Made by a program: the position numbers and the translations under genes. This document shows, piece by piece, positions 30,699 through 31,250 of a stretch of 31,250 nt of DNA; within the stretch, counting starts at the first letter, position 1, and each line of letters opens with the position of its first letter. The notes beneath the pieces were generated by a model. The model had not been told where the DNA came from. It made no database searches and worked only from the letters and a program-made list of their open reading frames with translations. Source of the DNA: a virus; IMG/VR virus record IMGVR_UViG_3300005264_000138, positions 1 to 31,250 of that record, one strand, 5' to 3'.

Positions 30699-31250
30699 TT
30701 ATGAAACTTCGTTATTTTGAAATAATACCTGAAACGTTTTTATACTGGCAAAACCGGTTAGTTGTTCGTCTAAGACAGTATTCAAACTTTGCAGGAACTC
30801 AGCTGATTTGTCGGGCTTTCCGCTTACGATTGCTATCCATTCTCTTGCGTGAAGATTAAAAGCATGGCGGAATCCTATGTCGAAAATTGCGGATCGAGAT
30901 GCAAGCTCGGCTTCAAAATCACTTTTTAGAATATATTTCCCCTCGTCTTTTTCCCTATCAAATTTAAGTTTTGCGATTTGCTCTTCAAGCTTTATTACTT
31001 CTTTTGTTGTTTTTTGAATGTGAATATCGTTCAAATCATCAAGATTGCCCTCTTTTCGCTCTAAAGTGGACGCATACGCACGAACTTCTGTTTCTAAAAC
31101 ACTATTATCTTTGTTGATTTTTATTTGGTTTTTATCTTTATCCCTGTAAATTTTGGATTTTGAAATTCTAAATCCGGCTTTATTCAGGTGATCCACAACG
31201 GAAAGCAGGCTGGGAAAAGAGGGGCCGGTTGTTTCAGGGAAATATTTATT
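30699..31250 (-). CDS. Small terminase subunit, 5' end outside the window
   Basis: 183 codons are visible up to the right edge with no start. A GTG at 31196 is an internal valine, because the frame continues upstream with protein-like sequence (FPETTGPSFPSLLSVVDHL). The N-terminal part seen (DHLNKAGFRISKSKIYRDKD) is a winged-HTH/Nu1-type DNA-recognition motif. A long charged coiled coil follows (LEEQIAKLKFDREKDEGKYI), and the C-terminus is helical. This matches the layout of phage DNA-packaging Nu1-like proteins, which recognise the packaging site and recruit the large terminase. The gene order (small terminase, accessory genes, large terminase) supports this. Confidence 0.65.
   Translation of the reverse strand, partial: NKYFPETTGPSFPSLLSVVDHLNKAGFRISKSKIYRDKDKNQIKINKDNSVLETEVRAYASTLERKEGNLDDLNDIHIQKTTKEVIKLEEQIAKLKFDREKDEGKYILKSDFEAELASRSAIFDIGFRHAFNLHAREWIAIVSGKPDKSAEFLQSLNTVLDEQLTGFASIKTFQVLFQNNEVS

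Noticed and set aside
1-31250. CRISPR array
   Set aside because: The only short tandem repeats (25999-26043, 23026-23070, 807-945) have no unique spacers between units.
1-31250. Diversity-generating retroelement
   Set aside because: A multi-module adhesin phage is a typical target, but no reverse transcriptase or template/variable repeat pair is seen in the window.
30699-31250. Packaging (cos) site inside the window
   Set aside because: In lambda-like layouts it lies upstream of the small terminase gene, which is cut by the right edge, so nothing can be assigned.

Overview
The window is the structural (late) region of a tailed phage, most probably a siphovirus-like prophage with a lambda-type head module. 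Nearly every supported gene lies on the minus strand, so the operon reads from the right edge to the left. Base composition is AT-rich with Gram-negative style ribosome sites (AAGGAG, AGGAGA). A lipoprotein, a signal-peptide protein and a LapG-like domain point to a Gram-negative host. A paired-palindrome REP-like element and the general style suggest Desulfobacterota or a similar anaerobe, but that is a weak guess. No integrase, att site or host gene can be identified.

Right to left: 31250-29118 holds the small terminase subunit (cut by the window edge), three small cysteine-rich zinc-ribbon-like proteins, a MazG-like nucleotide pyrophosphohydrolase, and a small protein whose C-terminus resembles phage primase C-termini. 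29131-20805 is the packaging and head module: large terminase (GpA type), a 65-residue excisionase-like HTH protein, an unusual HTH/structural chimera, gpW-like joining protein, portal, S49 prohead protease with a nested scaffold, decoration protein, major capsid protein and two connector proteins. 20754-15355 is the tail shaft module: minor tail Z-like protein, tail terminator, tail tube, a tail chaperone pair with a -1 frameshift, and a 1002-residue tape measure. 15343-2978 is a very large tip, baseplate and adhesion module: three large proteins (747, 798 and 1042 residues), a 456-residue fibre-like protein and a run of small fibre accessory proteins.

2969-558 appears to be an accessory and lysis end: a phospholipase-like reading frame, a lipoprotein, a secreted protein, a PAS-domain protein, a single-span membrane protein and a broken M23 peptidase. 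1-424 is a control region with three near-identical palindromic operators, a partial minus-strand gene running off the left edge and a decayed plus-strand reading frame.

The most unusual content is (1) a gene between terminase and portal that fuses a DNA-binding domain to a copy of a domain also found in a tail-region protein of the same phage, bracketed by ATGCAC-type palindrome and tandem sites; (2) a LapG/BTLCP-type cysteine protease domain inside a tail-tip protein; (3) a phage PAS-domain protein with three evenly spaced cysteines; (4) a discoidin-like module repeated five times across three virion proteins; (5) a 7-bp tandem duplication that splits one of those adhesin genes and could act as an on/off switch.
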